A DNA stretch of 64,000 nucleotides from Streptomyces sp. NBC_00525 (GCF_036346595.1 NZ_CP107834.1:3720001-3784000), one strand, 5' to 3'. Shown: positions 25,900 to 34,990, counted from the first letter of the stretch. Made by a program: numbers and translations. The notes: generated from the sequence alone by a model not told the origin.

Positions 25900-28800
25900 T
25901 TGAGACAGATACGCAGCCGCCTGCGCGTGCCGGTCACCCTCGCGGTGACCACCGCGCTGGCGGTACCGCTGAGCCTGCCCGCGCAGGCCGACGAACCCAA
26001 GCCGCCCAAGAGCGCGGCGCAGGGGTGGAGCGACACCCGGAACGACACCACCCAGCAGCGGAAGCTCTCCCTGAAGCCCTCCGCGATCCCCGCGAAGGAC
26101 CGCGCCGGCCTCCTCGGCGCGGGCTACGAGAAGTCCGCCGACACCGCGGTCACCACGACCGGTGACGGCACGGGCTTCCATCTCCTGGCGGGCAGGGAGA
26201 AGGACGGCTACCAGCTCCGCACGGTGGCGAGCCTGTTCGAGGAGGGCTTCGCCTCGGACACCTGGATCGGCAACCACTGCGTCACCGAGTCCGGCAAGTA
26301 CGCGGCCGTCTCGTACGCGCCGCGCATGTTCACCAACAAGCCCGAGCTGATGGTGCGCGGTGCCTTCACCGCGGTGGTCGACCTGGCCTCGGGCAAGGTC
26401 ACCAAGCTGCCGTTCCAGTCGTCGCTGGCCTACTTCTCGCCCGGCTGCGGCCAGGGCGACCAGGCGGTGTTCACCCAGCTCACCCACGACGGGGACAAGA
26501 AGCAGCAGACCCGTCTGATCACCGTCGACGCGGCCACCGGCAAGGAGTCGAAGCCGGTCACGCTCGCCGGCCAGGTCACCTCGGCGATCCCCACCGACGA
26601 GGGCATCGTCGCCGCCCACGGCAACAAGCTGGTCCGCATCAACGGCACGGCCGAGAAGACCCTGGCGTCCACCACCACGGTGCCGTTCCAGATCACCGCC
26701 GACGCCGACGGCGGCATCACCTACATCGACCGCGATCTGGACAAGAAGGCGTCCGACGAACCGGCCGCCCGCGCCAAGCACCTGGACCGCACGACGGTGA
26801 GGCGGGGCAAGAGGAGCCAGCCCGTCACCGTCGCCTCCGGCAAGCTGCACGCCTGGGACCTGACCCGCTCCGCACGTGGCGAGGTGTTCGTCACCGGCAA
26901 GGCCACGTCCACCTCCACCACCCTGCCCAAGCGGGTGCACAACCCCGGCAAGCTCCCCAAGGGCGCCGCCATCTCCAGCCACGCCCAGGCGGCCCTGACC
27001 ACCACGTGGTCCGACGGCAAGACCACCCTGGTCAACCCGGAGGACGCCGCCAAGCCGCGCCCCGCCCGCACGGCGCTGCGCATGCTGGACTCGGGCAAGT
27101 CCGTGACGCTCGACCTGCGCCCCGGCGCGCACCGCGTGGGCGACGCGGCACAGGGGCGCGCCCTGTCCCCGGCGCTGCCCACCGGCGGCCCGGTCGACTC
27201 CGGCCCGGACACGTCCGGGAAGAGCACGGAGGGCATGTCCACGCAGTCCTTCCGTACCCGGGCCCTCGCCGGGCAGGCCGACAACCCGAGCGAAGGCACC
27301 GGGGAGCGGTACTGCGCGGTGGCCCGCAACGACGCGAAGAAGCAGGCGTTCCAGCCCACTCCGCGCCAGGTCGAGTGGGCCGTGGACCAGGCCGTCGTCG
27401 GTGAGCTGAACTTCTACCGGTCGCCGAACTGGAAGAACACCGGCACCGGTGGCTACCAGCCCCAGGGCCTGTTCCCGCCGACCGTGCTGGCCGGTGACCC
27501 CAACGGCACCCTCGACAACGAGGACCCGGATGTCACCGACAAGTGGCACATCCCGGCGCAGGTGATGCTCGGCATCACCGCGCAGGAGTCCAACATGTGG
27601 CAGGCCACCCGGTTCGCCGTGCCCGGTGTCACCGCCAACTCGCTGGTCGGCAACTACTACGGGGTCGACTACGCCGCCTCCGGCGAGCAGATCGACCCCT
27701 GGCGGATCAACTGGGCCGACGCCGACTGCGGTTACGGCATCACCCAGGCCACCGACGGCATGCGGCTCGCGGGCAGGACCAAGCCGGGCGAGACGGCGCT
27801 GTCCACGCTCGCGCAGGAGGCCGTCGCCCTGGACTACACGGCGAACATCGCCGCCGGTGTGCGCATCCTGTCCGAGAAGTGGAACCAGACCTACAACGCC
27901 GGGATGAAGATCAACGGCGGCCACCCGAAGTGGATCGAGAACTGGTTCTTCGCCCTGTGGGCGTACAACTCCGGCTTCTACGACACGGCCGACTCCCAGG
28001 GGCACTGGGGTGTCGGCTGGACGAACAACCCGGCCAACCCGCTGTGGAAGGCCAACCGCGTCCCGTTCCTGCAGAGCGCGACCAACCCGGCGGGGGACGA
28101 CTACAGCCACGCCGCGCACCCGCAGGACTGGCCGTACGAGGAGAAGGTGATCGGCTGGGCGGCCCGGCCGATCTCGGCGATGTTCGCGCCCGGTGACTTC
28201 CAGGCCGGCTACCGGCCCGCCTGGTGGACCAGCAACGCCGACCGGACCAACGCCAAGCCGCCGGTCGACCTGTTCTGCAACGGGTCGAACTCCTGCGATC
28301 CGTCCAAGATCGGCGACAACGACTCCAACGACCAGGGCATGGGTGCCTGCACCGCCGACGCGGGCGACAGCGACACCAACCCGCACTGGCTGCACTGCTG
28401 GTGGAACGAGGAGATCACCAAGGACCAGTGGAAGGACTGCGAACTCCTCGCGGAGTGCGGAAACGGCGTGCACCGCTTCCCGACGTCCTACGGTGAGCAG
28501 GCGGACGCCGGCTCGTACCCGCCCAACTGCTCCCTCGGGTCCCTGCCGGCCGAAGCACTGGTGGTCGACGATCTGCCCGACGGCATGATTCCGGCGGGAG
28601 TCGACGGGAACCGCGGCTGCGGAGCGGTGCAGTCCGACGGCACGTTCAGCCTCGGCTACGTGCCATGGGACACCCAGATGGATCTCACGGACGACGGTGT
28701 GGACAACCCGACCACCGTCACCACGTATCCGGGGAAGATCGACACGCACCAGATCGGCGCGGGCTACGGCAACCACTTCTGGTTCACGCACACCCGCTCG

Positions 28801-30411
28801 CCGGAGTCCTACCCGACGAACGCGAACCGTCTGAAGGTCACCGGGACCTGGAAGCTGAACGCCCCGCTGACCAATACGAGCCGCCAGGCGAAGGTCTTCG
28901 TGCACATCCCCGACCACGGGGCGCAGACCACCAACGCCGTCTACCGCATCCAGACGTCGAACGGGGAGCGGAGCGTCTCGATCTCCCAGAAGTCGAACCA
29001 GTCCAACAAGTGGGTCAGCCTCGGCGCCTACGTCTTCGGCGACCAGATCCCCGAAGTGCGGCTCGACAACTTCAACGGCGGTTCCGGTGACGCCGACATC
29101 GCCTTCGACGCCGTCGCCTTCGTGCCCGGCACGTACAACGGCATGAAGCTCACCCGCGACATGACGGCCGACCCGACCGCTCCGGCGCCGTCGCCGGTCG
29201 AGCCGAACGAGGACATCACCAACAGTTCCTTCTCCGCGGTCGGCAGCTTCTCGGCGAACTCCGCCGCGGCGACGCCGATGGCCGCCATGAGCACCGCGTC
29301 GTGCTCGACGATCAACCACTCCCTCAGCCGGAAGCGCACCACCGGCTGCATCCACAGCGACTACGGGATGACGGAGTACTCGAACACGGTTCCGATCGGA
29401 AACGCGGCGTTCGACATCTACGCCACGTACTACCTCGATCCGAAGAGTGCCGAGTTCTCGCAGGTCGCGACGATCCGGCTGAAGATGATGGACGGTTCGG
29501 CGACGTCCGCCACCTTCGACTACGCGGCCAAGTGCCGGGGCTACTGCTCCATCACCAGCGTCGACTGGAACGGGTCGAAGACCTTCGCCAAGGGCGACAC
29601 GCTCACGCGGACCGTCACCACCCGGTTCAAGTGGACGCCCAGCGGTACGAAGAACACGATCACCCCGTACTTGACTCTCGGCGGCAAGGTCGGCAGCACG
29701 ACGGTCGTGAATCCGTCCGAGTTCGAGAACGCCAAGCTGACCATCCGCTGCGACTCCGAGGTCGCCAACGCGGGCAGCGGCTGTGTGTTCTCCGGCTACA
29801 AGCCGACCTACGTCATGAACTCCAAGAAGTTCCCCGGAGCCGCCGCGCACATCGAACTGATGTGGCGCAAGACCGGCATCAAGTGGGGTCAGCACACCAC
29901 CAACGGCAAGCCGCTGACCTACCTCGGCAAGAAGAAGGTCGCCGGTGGTACCCGCATGCAGAAGACCGTCAACCGGGAGAAGCTCTGCACGAAGAGTTCC
30001 ACCAACTTCACCGAGTACAACATTCCCGGAGACCCCTACAAGGGCACCGGGCTCTTCAGTGACCTGTGGACCGCCGATTCGGGAACCGCGAAGACGGACA
30101 CCATCACCTGTGACGAGTTCTCCTTCGCCAACTCCTTCCAGAGCGCGGGCAACGCGAGTGGCCCGAACCCGGTCACGACCAACGGCACGGAGTGCGTGCA
30201 GACGTACCTCAAGCGCAACGCCGACGGCACCATGAGCCTGCACCTGCGGCCCGACTACCCGGACCCGGCCTGGAACGAGCCCTGTGGCCGCTCCAGCATG
30301 TCGAAGTGGCAGAACACGCAGTCCATGCAGCCCTTCGGCGGATTCATCCGTGAACAGCGGCTGATGGAGGACGACGACTACTGGGTCGACCTCGACGGGT
30401 TCACCCCCTGA
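25900..30411 (+). CDS. Giant exported protein: propeller-like, lytic-transglycosylase-like, golvesin-like and NucA/NucB-like nuclease domains
   Basis: 1503 residues from a TTG at 25900 (AGAGGAG 8 bases upstream). A Sec signal peptide occupies about 1-32. Residues 60-430 show repeated beta-propeller-like strands. At about 540-720 the three transglycosylase (SLT) signatures appear in order: Gln-Glu-Ser with candidate catalytic E563, Gly-Tyr-Gly-Ile-Thr-Gln at 611-616, and Ala-Tyr-Asn-Ser-Gly at 688-692. Residues 940-1077 resemble the golvesin/Xly C-terminal carbohydrate-binding fold. The last 130 residues carry Cys-Asp-Glu-Phe at 1404-1407 with the following Phe-Ala, Asn-Pro-Val, Glu-Cys-Val and Asn-Gln spacing of NucA/NucB secreted DNases. 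Such an order fits an exported effector that could cut cell wall and DNA. Domain calls are by motif only; the nuclease and SLT calls are the strongest. Confidence 0.8.
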   Translation: MRQIRSRLRVPVTLAVTTALAVPLSLPAQADEPKPPKSAAQGWSDTRNDTTQQRKLSLKPSAIPAKDRAGLLGAGYEKSADTAVTTTGDGTGFHLLAGREKDGYQLRTVASLFEEGFASDTWIGNHCVTESGKYAAVSYAPRMFTNKPELMVRGAFTAVVDLASGKVTKLPFQSSLAYFSPGCGQGDQAVFTQLTHDGDKKQQTRLITVDAATGKESKPVTLAGQVTSAIPTDEGIVAAHGNKLVRINGTAEKTLASTTTVPFQITADADGGITYIDRDLDKKASDEPAARAKHLDRTTVRRGKRSQPVTVASGKLHAWDLTRSARGEVFVTGKATSTSTTLPKRVHNPGKLPKGAAISSHAQAALTTTWSDGKTTLVNPEDAAKPRPARTALRMLDSGKSVTLDLRPGAHRVGDAAQGRALSPALPTGGPVDSGPDTSGKSTEGMSTQSFRTRALAGQADNPSEGTGERYCAVARNDAKKQAFQPTPRQVEWAVDQAVVGELNFYRSPNWKNTGTGGYQPQGLFPPTVLAGDPNGTLDNEDPDVTDKWHIPAQVMLGITAQESNMWQATRFAVPGVTANSLVGNYYGVDYAASGEQIDPWRINWADADCGYGITQATDGMRLAGRTKPGETALSTLAQEAVALDYTANIAAGVRILSEKWNQTYNAGMKINGGHPKWIENWFFALWAYNSGFYDTADSQGHWGVGWTNNPANPLWKANRVPFLQSATNPAGDDYSHAAHPQDWPYEEKVIGWAARPISAMFAPGDFQAGYRPAWWTSNADRTNAKPPVDLFCNGSNSCDPSKIGDNDSNDQGMGACTADAGDSDTNPHWLHCWWNEEITKDQWKDCELLAECGNGVHRFPTSYGEQADAGSYPPNCSLGSLPAEALVVDDLPDGMIPAGVDGNRGCGAVQSDGTFSLGYVPWDTQMDLTDDGVDNPTTVTTYPGKIDTHQIGAGYGNHFWFTHTRSPESYPTNANRLKVTGTWKLNAPLTNTSRQAKVFVHIPDHGAQTTNAVYRIQTSNGERSVSISQKSNQSNKWVSLGAYVFGDQIPEVRLDNFNGGSGDADIAFDAVAFVPGTYNGMKLTRDMTADPTAPAPSPVEPNEDITNSSFSAVGSFSANSAAATPMAAMSTASCSTINHSLSRKRTTGCIHSDYGMTEYSNTVPIGNAAFDIYATYYLDPKSAEFSQVATIRLKMMDGSATSATFDYAAKCRGYCSITSVDWNGSKTFAKGDTLTRTVTTRFKWTPSGTKNTITPYLTLGGKVGSTTVVNPSEFENAKLTIRCDSEVANAGSGCVFSGYKPTYVMNSKKFPGAAAHIELMWRKTGIKWGQHTTNGKPLTYLGKKKVAGGTRMQKTVNREKLCTKSSTNFTEYNIPGDPYKGTGLFSDLWTADSGTAKTDTITCDEFSFANSFQSAGNASGPNPVTTNGTECVQTYLKRNADGTMSLHLRPDYPDPAWNEPCGRSSMSKWQNTQSMQPFGGFIREQRLMEDDDYWVDLDGFTP

Positions 30412-30430
30412 CACCACCGCACACAGGAAA

Positions 30431-30456
30431 GCCCCCGCGGAAACATCCGCGGGGGC
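30431..30456. terminator. Bidirectional stem-loop terminator
   Basis: Perfect 11-bp stem (30431-30441, 30446-30456) with a 4-nt loop, preceded by AAA, between the convergent giant exoprotein and SUKH genes. Confidence 0.8.
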
Positions 30457-30487
30457 CTTCCCCTTGGCCTCCGTGGCCTCCTTGGCC

Positions 30488-31057
30488 TCAGTCGAGGGTG
30501 ACGCGGCCGTCCAGGACGCGCTGACCGGTGTCTTCCGGGCCGAGGATTCGCTCCAGATCCGCGAGAACCGATGCGAAGAACTCCGGCAGATCCGCGAAGA
30601 GATCCAGATCCTCCACGTCGCCGTCACTCCACTGCCCCACCGAACCCGTCTCCGCGTCGATGAAGAAGCCGTACATCTCACCGCACGCGTAGGACTCGGC
30701 GGCGAAGGGAATCCACTCCTTGCGCCAATAGGCCACGTCCTCGTTCGGGCCGGGCATCATCTGATGGTGCAGCCGCTCGATGCTCGACAGCGGCAGCAGC
30801 GCCCATCCGCCGGCGAGGAACTCGCCCTCCGGGCAGGAACCCGTCAGCCCGTTCGAATCGTCGAGCTGGGTGACGGTCCCGTTGTTGACCTTCAGATAGG
30901 TACGCAGATCCGCCGGGAACCGCACACCCGTTTTCTCCTCGACGGCGGCGATCTCCGCCTCGCTCGCCGCGTCCCCCAGCGCACGGTGACTGACCTGCGC
31001 GTTCTCACGCAGCCAGGACACGACACGCTGCCACGACTCGCCCACACCACTCGGCAC
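30488..31057 (-). CDS. SMI1/KNR4 (SUKH) family protein, candidate immunity protein
   Basis: A 189-residue cytosolic protein with the SUKH opening (Ala-Ser-Glu-Ala-Glu-Ile-Ala-Ala-Val-Glu-Glu-Lys-Thr-Gly-Val-Arg-Phe-Pro-Ala-Asp-Leu-Arg, about 30-51), the Val-Asn-Asn-Gly-Thr turn, Leu-Leu-Pro-Leu-Ser-Ser-Ile-Glu-Arg, and a late Val-Gly-Gln-Trp-Ser-Asp-Gly strand. SUKH proteins are well known as immunity partners of polymorphic toxins, many of them nucleases. The gene lies 76 bp from the end of the giant NucA/NucB-like protein gene, in convergent orientation. GTG at 31057 is chosen because GGAGG lies 5 bases upstream; an ATG at 31069 would need a weaker site. Its immunity role is inferred from family and place. 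Confidence 0.85.
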   Translation of the reverse strand: MPSGVGESWQRVVSWLRENAQVSHRALGDAASEAEIAAVEEKTGVRFPADLRTYLKVNNGTVTQLDDSNGLTGSCPEGEFLAGGWALLPLSSIERLHHQMMPGPNEDVAYWRKEWIPFAAESYACGEMYGFFIDAETGSVGQWSDGDVEDLDLFADLPEFFASVLADLERILGPEDTGQRVLDGRVTLD

Positions 31058-31103
31058 GCCTACCTCCATCGGAGAATCGGAGAATCCACTGATCGAGCGG
31101 ACG

Positions 31104-31967
31104 CTACGGGAACGCCAGCGCGTCCGGCCCGAGGGCGGGCACCAGGCCCTCCGCCGCCGCACGGGTCAGCAGACCGCGGATCGCGGCGTAGCCGTCCTCG
31201 CCCAGGTCCGCGGTGAACTCGTTCACGTACAGGCCGATGTGCTGGTCCGCGACGGACGGGTCCATCTCCTGGGCGTGGGCCGCGACGTACGGGCGGGACG
31301 CCTCGGGGTCGTCCCAGGCCATGCGGACCGAGGCGCGGACCGACTCCGCGAGGAGCTTCAGCGCGGCCGCGCCCAGCGAGCGCTTGGCGATGATCGCGCC
31401 CAGGGGGATCGGGAGGCCGGTGGTGTCCTCCCAGTGCCTGCCCATGTCAGCGAGGTTGTGCAGCCCGTAGTTCTGGTACGTGAAGCGCGCCTCGTGGATG
31501 ACCAGGCCCGCGTCCACCTCGCCGTCCCGGACCGCCGGCATGATCCGGTCGAACGGCATGACGACGATCTCGCCGACGCCGCCCGGCACCACCTCCGCCG
31601 CCCACAGGCGGAACAGCAGGTATGCGGTCGAGCGCTCGCTCGGTACGGCGACCGTCTTCCCGATCAGGTCCGTGCCCGGCTCGCGGGTGAGGACGAGCGG
31701 GCCGCAGCCCCGGCCCAGTGCCCCGCCGCACGGCAGCAGCGCGTACTCGTCCAGCACCCATGGCAGCACCGCGTACGACACCTTGAGCACGTCCAGCTCG
31801 CCGCGCTCGGCCATGCCGTTGGTCAGGTCGATGTCCGCGAACGTGACGTCCAGCGCCGGCGCGCCGGGGACCCTGCCGTGCGCCCAGGCGTCGAAGACGA
31901 AGGTGTCGTTCGGGCAGGGCGAGAAGGCGATGCGCAGCGCGTCAGTCTGCGGTGTCGTCGCGGTCAT
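31104..31967 (-). CDS. mqnD: 1,4-dihydroxy-6-naphthoate synthase MqnD
   Basis: 287-residue enzyme of the futalosine menaquinone pathway, converting cyclic dehypoxanthinyl futalosine to 1,4-dihydroxy-6-naphthoate. It has the periplasmic-binding-protein-like fold of MqnA/MqnD: Phe-Ser-Pro-Cys-Pro-Asn-Asp-Thr-Phe near 14-22, Asp-Val-Leu-Lys-Val-Ser-Tyr, Leu-Pro-Cys-Gly-Gly-Ala-Leu-Gly-Arg-Gly-Cys-Gly-Pro, and Val-Ile-His-Glu-Ala-Arg-Phe-Thr-Tyr with the conserved His. Cytosolic. It overlaps mqnB by 26 bp, so both come from one mRNA. Confidence 0.95.
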   Translation of the reverse strand: MTATTPQTDALRIAFSPCPNDTFVFDAWAHGRVPGAPALDVTFADIDLTNGMAERGELDVLKVSYAVLPWVLDEYALLPCGGALGRGCGPLVLTREPGTDLIGKTVAVPSERSTAYLLFRLWAAEVVPGGVGEIVVMPFDRIMPAVRDGEVDAGLVIHEARFTYQNYGLHNLADMGRHWEDTTGLPIPLGAIIAKRSLGAAALKLLAESVRASVRMAWDDPEASRPYVAAHAQEMDPSVADQHIGLYVNEFTADLGEDGYAAIRGLLTRAAAEGLVPALGPDALAFP

Positions 31968-32646
31968 GGCGGGTCCAGCCTTCCAGTACGGGGATGAGCT
32001 TCCCGAACGCCCCGGTCAGCGCGGTCAGCGCGTCGCCGATGCGCCAGGCGTCGCGGTCGCGCGGGCCGACGGCGTTCGACACGGCCCTGAGCTCCAGGAC
32101 CGGTACGCCGGCGAGGTCCGCCGCCTCCGCGACCCCGAACCCCTCCATGGCCTCGGCCAGGGCGCCGGGGTGGGCGGTGAGCAGGGCGGCGGCGCGGTCG
32201 GCGCTGCCGGTCACGGTGGAGACGGTGAGGATGTCGCCGACGGCCGCCCCGGTCGCCCCGGCGGCGGCCCGGACGAGGGAGGGGGGCGGGACGTGCCAGG
32301 TGCGGCCGAAGCCGAGGTCGGTGACCGGCACGAAACCGGCCGGGGTCTCGGCGCCCAGGTCCGCCGCGCCGATGCGGCGGGAGACGACCAGCGAGCCGAC
32401 CGGCGCCACCGGGGCGAAGCCGCCGCCGATGCCCGCCGAGACCACCAGGTCGTAGCGGCCGGCCGCCAGCGCGAACGCCGCCGACGCCGCCGCGGCGGCC
32501 GGGCCCGCGCCGCCCGCGAGCACGTCCAGCGGCCCGGCCCGGTGGATCTCCGCGCCGCGCACCGGCCGCACCGCGGGCTCGTCCCCGTACGCACGCGTGA
32601 CCGCGTCCCGTTCCACCGGGACCGCGGTCACGACCAGCACACGCAT
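31942..32646 (-). CDS. mqnB: Futalosine hydrolase MqnB
   Basis: 234-residue nucleosidase that cleaves hypoxanthine from futalosine in menaquinone synthesis. It has the phosphorylase-like fold: Val-Leu-Val-Val-Thr-Ala-Val-Pro-Val-Glu-Arg-Asp-Ala-Val near the start, Ser-Ala-Gly-Ile-Gly-Gly-Gly-Phe in the middle, and the active-site block Glu-Ala-Met-Glu-Gly-Phe-Gly-Val-Ala with late Arg-Ala-Val-Ser-Asn. Located directly upstream of and overlapping mqnD. Confidence 0.95.
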   Translation of the reverse strand: MRVLVVTAVPVERDAVTRAYGDEPAVRPVRGAEIHRAGPLDVLAGGAGPAAAAASAAFALAAGRYDLVVSAGIGGGFAPVAPVGSLVVSRRIGAADLGAETPAGFVPVTDLGFGRTWHVPPPSLVRAAAGATGAAVGDILTVSTVTGSADRAAALLTAHPGALAEAMEGFGVAEAADLAGVPVLELRAVSNAVGPRDRDAWRIGDALTALTGAFGKLIPVLEGWTRHDRDDTAD

Positions 32647-32671
32647 CAGGGGCAGCCCTCCGAAGGGGCGG

Positions 32672-33163
32672 TCAGTCCGTCTTCACCAGCTTGAAGTGCC
32701 AGATGCCGGCCACGCCGGTCTCCTTGCCCTCGCCCTTGGTCTCGACGACGCTGATCTGCGTCTCGTCGGCGGCCTCGCCGGTCTGGCTGGAGAAGAAGGC
32801 GCTGCCGGAGATGGAGCGGTAGGTCTTCTTGAACGGCTCCTGCTCGGCCTGCTGGCCGTTGATGAAGAGCGTCCAGCCGTTGTCCGCGATCTCCGGGTCG
32901 ACGCCGAAGTGCACGGTGTCCGACATCGACACCTTGATGGTCTTCTCCGCCTCCTTGTTGAGACAGGACTTGACCTCGGAGGGCTTGATGGTCTTGCCGT
33001 CGTTGTAGCAGGCGGCCTCGGTGTGCACCGAGTTGTCGCCGACCGTCACGGTGGCGAGCGGCGTCGGCTTGTCGCAGGCGGACAGGACAAGGAGTCCCGC
33101 GGACACGGCACCAAGAGCGACGCCGATTCGACGGCCCTTACCGGAGAAGAACGCAACGGTCAT
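32672..33163 (-). CDS. DUF2771-like lipoprotein
   Basis: 163-residue lipoprotein with lipobox Leu-Ser-Ala-Cys (C30). The outer part has paired cysteines at about 52 and 67 (Ala-Cys-Tyr-Asn-Asp-Gly and Ser-Cys-Leu-Asn-Lys), Val-Ser-Met-Ser-Asp-Thr-Val-His-Phe-Gly-Val-Asp-Pro-Glu, and ends Trp-His-Phe-Lys-Leu. These features match the actinobacterial DUF2771 family, whose role is unknown. It lies just upstream of mqnB in the same direction, with a 25-bp gap, so cotranscription is likely. Confidence 0.8.
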   Translation of the reverse strand: MTVAFFSGKGRRIGVALGAVSAGLLVLSACDKPTPLATVTVGDNSVHTEAACYNDGKTIKPSEVKSCLNKEAEKTIKVSMSDTVHFGVDPEIADNGWTLFINGQQAEQEPFKKTYRSISGSAFFSSQTGEAADETQISVVETKGEGKETGVAGIWHFKLVKTD

Positions 33164-33190
33164 GGGCCGAAGGCTATCGGTCGCTCCCGC

Positions 33191-34612
33191 TCACGCCACG
33201 CGGGGGTGCGGCGAGCCGCGCCGTGCGGCGCCCAGCAGCCCCCGTACGGACGCGGAAGCGCCGAGCGCCAGCAGCCCGGCGGCGACCGACATGCCCAGTA
33301 CGCCGTTGAGGGGGAGGGCGATCCCGATCGCGCCGCCCACCACCCAGGACATCTGGAGCAGCGTCTCGGACCGGGCGAACGCCGACGTCCGCACCTCCTC
33401 CGGCACATCGCGCTGGATCATCGCGTCCAGCGACAGCTTCGACAGGGCCTGGGTGAGCCCCGCCGTCGCGGCGAGCGCGGCCACCATCACCGTGCTGAAG
33501 AAGACGGCCGCCAGGACCGCCACGCCCAGCGCCAGGCCCAGCACCGAGGCGACGATGATCTCCGGGCCGCGCGCCCGCAGCCAGGAGCCCACCGCCGTGC
33601 CCAGCGCGTTGCCCACGCCCGCCGCCACGCCGACGATGCCCAGCGAGATCGCCGCGCTCTGCCCGGCCAGCGGATGCTCGCGCAGCAGGAACGCCAGGAA
33701 GAAGATCAGGAAGCCGGAGAGCGCGCGGTGCGCGGCGTTGGCCTGGAGGCCGTGCAGCACGGACGGGCCGACCGACCGCAGCCCCGGCCGCCGCTCGCCG
33801 TTCTCCCGGCGCTTGCGGCCCGAGAGCGTCGACGCGGACCGGGACGGCTCCGGGCGCGGCGCGGGCTCGCCCGGCGGCGGCACCAGCCGCACCCGGCGCT
33901 CGCCCTTCGCCGAGTCCACCTTCGGCGGCAGCGTGAACGCCAGCACCGCGCCGCCCGAGAAGATCGCGCACGCCCCGTACAGCGGCCACGGCGGGCCGAT
34001 CAGCTGGAGCGCCGCGCCGATCGGCGCGGCGGCCCCGGTGGCCAGCAGACCGGCCAGGGTGACCCGCGAGTTCGCCTTCACCAGTGAGAACTTCGGTGGC
34101 AGCAGCCGGGGTACGACGGCGCTGCGCACCACCCCGTACGCCTTGGAGCAGACCAGCACGCCGAGCGCGGCCGGATACAGCTCCAGGCCCCCGGTGGCGA
34201 CCGCGCCGGACATCGTGAGCGCCAGGACGGCCCGCGCAAGCATGGAACCGGCCATCGCCATGCGGCGGCCGTGCGGCAGCCGGTCCAGGAGCGGGCCGAT
34301 GACCGGGGCGAGCAGGATGAACGGCGCCATCGTGACCGCGAGGTACAGCGCGACCCGGCCGCGCGCCTGGTCGGTCGGTACGGAGAAGAACACGGTGGAC
34401 GCGAGGGCGACCGTGATCATCACGTCGCCCGCGCCGTTCACCGCGTGCAGTTCGATGAGCTTGCCGAGACCGCTCTCGCCGGCCCCGTGCGCGTGGGTGG
34501 CCCGGCGGATGCCGCGCGCGGTGCCGGTGAACGGCGTTCTCAGGGCACGGCCGACCGCCCGCCCCGCCCTGCGGAGCGGGCCGGGACCGTCGTGCGACCG
34601 GGCAGAAGCCAC
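33191..34612 (-). CDS. Major facilitator superfamily transporter
   Basis: 473-residue integral membrane protein with twelve predicted helices and a long, basic cytoplasmic start. It carries the loop motif Gly-Pro-Leu-Leu-Asp-Arg-Leu-Pro-His-Gly-Arg-Arg (MFS motif A position) and a long charged central loop (about 235-285). The substrate cannot be read. GTG at 34612 is the best start seen, but its ribosome site is poor. First gene of a likely MFS-DUF2771-mqnB-mqnD run. Confidence 0.8.
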   Translation of the reverse strand: MASARSHDGPGPLRRAGRAVGRALRTPFTGTARGIRRATHAHGAGESGLGKLIELHAVNGAGDVMITVALASTVFFSVPTDQARGRVALYLAVTMAPFILLAPVIGPLLDRLPHGRRMAMAGSMLARAVLALTMSGAVATGGLELYPAALGVLVCSKAYGVVRSAVVPRLLPPKFSLVKANSRVTLAGLLATGAAAPIGAALQLIGPPWPLYGACAIFSGGAVLAFTLPPKVDSAKGERRVRLVPPPGEPAPRPEPSRSASTLSGRKRRENGERRPGLRSVGPSVLHGLQANAAHRALSGFLIFFLAFLLREHPLAGQSAAISLGIVGVAAGVGNALGTAVGSWLRARGPEIIVASVLGLALGVAVLAAVFFSTVMVAALAATAGLTQALSKLSLDAMIQRDVPEEVRTSAFARSETLLQMSWVVGGAIGIALPLNGVLGMSVAAGLLALGASASVRGLLGAARRGSPHPRVA

Positions 34613-34990
34613 TTGGTCATAGTGCCCCAGGACCGCGCGATGCGAACCGGCATCCCGGCGGGACGCGGGCGGGACCGCCCCGTCGGGTCAGTGATCTGCC
34701 AGGTGACGGGGGCGTCGGGGCATGGCCGATACGGCGTCGTTTGGGACGGCAGGTGGGCGGGGAGCGGCGGAGAGGGTAGCGTGCTTAGCGCGCCACCGGC
34801 GGTTGTTCTCGGCCGCGCGCCTCTCGGCGATCCCGCAGAATGGATCGCGGAAGGCGTGCCCGAGGTCGGCTCAACGGGTACGGACGTCGACGCGGCCCCC
34901 AGGTCCGCTCCGTCCGTGACCGTATGGCCGAAATCGATGGTCGATGTGCTGGCGCGCTCGTGAGACTGGCGTAGGAGAGAAGCGAGACCT
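34613..34990. other. Divergent intergenic region, no convincing gene
   Basis: 378 bp between the MFS and DUF3027 genes. One 65-codon frame (34722-34919, plus) lacks third-position bias and a ribosome site. The region should hold both promoters; I see no clear operator. Confidence 0.55.

Noticed and set aside
23294..30411. Umbrella-toxin locus of Streptomyces
   Set aside because: No lectin-like UmbB, trypsin-like UmbA or repeat-bearing UmbC features are present; the domain order is different.
25675..30681. 1668-codon open frame on the minus strand opposite the giant exoprotein
   Set aside because: Very long antisense frames are common in GC-rich coding DNA. It lacks start context and any domain, while the plus frame has a signal peptide and family motifs.
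34722..34919. 65-codon plus frame in the MFS-DUF3027 gap
   Set aside because: No codon bias, no ribosome site, no family resemblance.
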